Of a DNA stretch of 47,514 nt, positions 46,186-47,514 are shown piece after piece. The stretch covers positions 1 to 47,514 of the forward strand of contig JAWWBL010000002.1 of assembly GCA_033720975.1 (NCBI GenBank), read 5' to 3'. Every line of letters begins with the position of its first letter. Positions within the stretch are counted from its first letter, which is position 1. Source of the stretch: JAWWBL01 sp033720975. GTDB taxonomy: Bacteria; Actinomycetota; Acidimicrobiia; Spongiisociales; ZC4RG35. Both the position numbers and the translations under genes were made by a program. The notes under the pieces are model-generated. The model saw only the letters and a program-made list of their open reading frames with translations, made no database searches and was not told where the DNA came from.

Positions 46186-47514
46186 GCACTCTTCTCGTCA
46201 CCAAGCGGATGACCGATCATCCGTCCGACTCACACACCCTCGAGAGGTACGAGTCGACCGGCGGCTATGCCCAGGCGAAACGCTCCTTGGGGATGAGCCG
46301 GGAGGAGCTCGTGGAAGAGGTAAAGGCATCGGGACTTCTCGGTCGGGGCGGCGCCGGGTTCTCCGCCGGCCTCAAATGGAGCTTTCTCGCTCCTGCCCGC
46401 CCGGCCTACCTGGTGGTGAACGCTGACGAATCCGAGCCGGGCACTTTCAAGGACCGCCAACTGCTGGAGCGCGATCCCCATCAGATGATCGATGGGATCA
46501 TCATCGCCTCGGTGGCAAACGAGGTGCACCACGCCTTCATCTACATACGAGGCGAGTACTCCAAGCCGGCCCGCCGGGTCCAGGCTGCACTCGATGAGGC
46601 TTACGAGAAGGGATACCTGGGCAAAGGCATTTTCGGCTCCGATTACGACCTGGATGTGACTGTCCATCTCGGTGCCGGCGCCTACATATGCGGGGAGGAG
46701 ACGGCCCTCATCAACTCACTTGAGGGCTCGCGTGGCGAGCCAAGGCTGAAGCCTCCTTACTTTCCGGCGGCGAAGGGGCTCTACATGCTCCCAACGATCG
46801 TCAACAACGTCGAGACTCTCTCCAACCTGCCGCACATCCTCGCCATGGGCGCGGGTGACTACTCCACTCTCACCGGCTCGGACGACTCTGGGACTTTCCT
46901 GATGTCTCTGTCGGGCCATGTCAACAAGCCCGGCAACTACGAGCTCCCCCACGGCCCCACCTGGCGGGAACTGATCTACGACATCGGTGGCGGGATTCGT
47001 GACGGAAACGAATTGAAGGCCTGGATCCCGGGTGGTGCGTCGGCCCCGTGGTTCGTCCCGGACAAGCACCTCGACCTCGCCATCACGGCAGCCGACACCG
47101 CTGCAGCCGGCTCGATGCTGGGCTCGGGCGCAGTGATCGTCATGGACGACACAACATGCATGGTGAGGGCCGCTGAGCGCATCATCCGGTTCTTTTCCCA
47201 CGAGTCTTGCGGCCAGTGCACACCTTGCCGAGAGGGGACGACGTGGCTGGAGATGATCCTGCGCCGAATCGAAGAGGGCCAAGGCCGACCCGTTGACCTC
47301 GAGTTGGCGATCGACGTCTCCGACGGCATCTCGGTGGGTCTGGCCTGGCCACCGCGAATGACGACGATTTGCCCGCTGGGGCCATCCGCGGTCTCGCCGA
47401 TCATTGCCCTCCGTGACTACTTCAGCGACGAGGTCGAGGCGCATGTGACGGCGGGCGGCTGCCCCTTTTCTCCCCCCGCGGGGCGGGGGGAGTCCCGGGC
47501 GCAGCCCGGGGAGG
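46182..47514 (+). CDS. nuoF: NADH-quinone oxidoreductase subunit F (3' end outside window)
   Basis: Subunit F binds NADH and FMN and passes electrons to the first [4Fe-4S] cluster. The frame from ATG 46182 has G-R-G-G-A-G-F-S-A-G-L-K-W for FMN, N-A-D-E-S-E-P-G-T-F-K-D-R, G-A-G-A-Y-I-C-G-E-E-T-A-L, and E-S-C-G-Q-C-T-P-C-R-E-G-T with a later Cys in T-T-I-C-P-L-G. It reaches the usual end of NuoF (G-G-C-P-F near residue 429) and then continues without a stop into the third repeat copy as far as the window end. The true C-terminus is therefore not visible. Confidence 0.96.
   Translation, partial: MSTLLVTKRMTDHPSDSHTLERYESTGGYAQAKRSLGMSREELVEEVKASGLLGRGGAGFSAGLKWSFLAPARPAYLVVNADESEPGTFKDRQLLERDPHQMIDGIIIASVANEVHHAFIYIRGEYSKPARRVQAALDEAYEKGYLGKGIFGSDYDLDVTVHLGAGAYICGEETALINSLEGSRGEPRLKPPYFPAAKGLYMLPTIVNNVETLSNLPHILAMGAGDYSTLTGSDDSGTFLMSLSGHVNKPGNYELPHGPTWRELIYDIGGGIRDGNELKAWIPGGASAPWFVPDKHLDLAITAADTAAAGSMLGSGAVIVMDDTTCMVRAAERIIRFFSHESCGQCTPCREGTTWLEMILRRIEEGQGRPVDLELAIDVSDGISVGLAWPPRMTTICPLGPSAVSPIIALRDYFSDEVEAHVTAGGCPFSPPAGRGESRAQPGE
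47467..47514. repeat. GC-rich double-hairpin repeat, copy 3 (cut by window end)
   Basis: TTTCTCCCCCCG starts a third copy that keeps both hairpins (the second as CCCGGGC-GCA-GCCCGGG) and runs off the window in GGGGAGG. It overlaps the open nuoF reading frame. Confidence 0.8.

Overview
The window is about 47.5 kb of high-GC bacterial DNA, most likely from the chromosome of an actinobacterium. The pointers are strongly GC-biased codons, many GTG and TTG starts, an RsiG-type c-di-GMP anti-sigma factor, class II ribonucleotide reductase under paired NrdR boxes, a Rex regulator, and a geranylgeranyl-reductase-family flavoprotein just upstream of nuoA. A deep-branching lineage such as Acidimicrobiia would fit, but that is inference. 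No rRNA, tRNA, CRISPR array, transposase or phage gene was recognised.

Layout. 0.1-7.9 kb: a small membrane protein, an ABC-2 exporter (ATPase and two permeases), a nitroreductase, deoD, azlCD, an NCS2 purine permease and a methyltransferase. 8.0-13.9 kb: a cupredoxin/multicopper oxidase fusion, nrdJ with its NrdR-controlled promoter, and a YczE-type membrane protein. 13.9-19.7 kb: a peroxiredoxin-like gene with an in-frame TGA at the catalytic Cys position followed by a SECIS-like hairpin (a probable selenoprotein), lutABC, a degenerate alpha/beta hydrolase, a quinone oxidoreductase and a hypothetical gene. 19.8-26.7 kb: a MoaD-like domain fused to a membrane domain, an M23 peptidase, rsiG, asparaginase II, a structured intergenic region, a CAP-domain protein, a Clp1-like P-loop protein, a SAM hydroxide adenosyltransferase and a glutaredoxin-like protein.

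26.7-35.9 kb is the most unusual part: two divergent operons of respiratory genes. The left operon encodes a CcoN-like subunit I lacking every canonical haem and CuB histidine, a CcoO-like monohaem cytochrome c, and a second monohaem cytochrome c. The right operon encodes a membrane protein, a dicluster ferredoxin, cytochrome b6 (with the Cys that binds haem c_n in b6f), a subunit IV, a Rieske protein, a dihaem cytochrome c with two calcium-loop-like motifs, and a small membrane protein. Three proteins from both operons carry the same N-terminal mini-domain followed by a Pro/Ala/Glu linker. This suggests they dock into one assembly, possibly a previously undescribed quinol:cytochrome c oxidoreductase supercomplex.

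35.9-47.5 kb: a zinc-ribbon/adenylate cyclase/AAA regulator, a DUF1330 protein, rex, a MenJ-like reductase, two small enzymes, and nuoABCDEF. nuoF is cut by the window end. Rex-operator-like sites lie at the rex start and in front of nuoA, so NADH/NAD+ sensing probably controls complex I here. A GC-rich double-hairpin repeat interrupts the operon between nuoD and nuoE (two copies) and recurs after nuoF, where the sequence ends.
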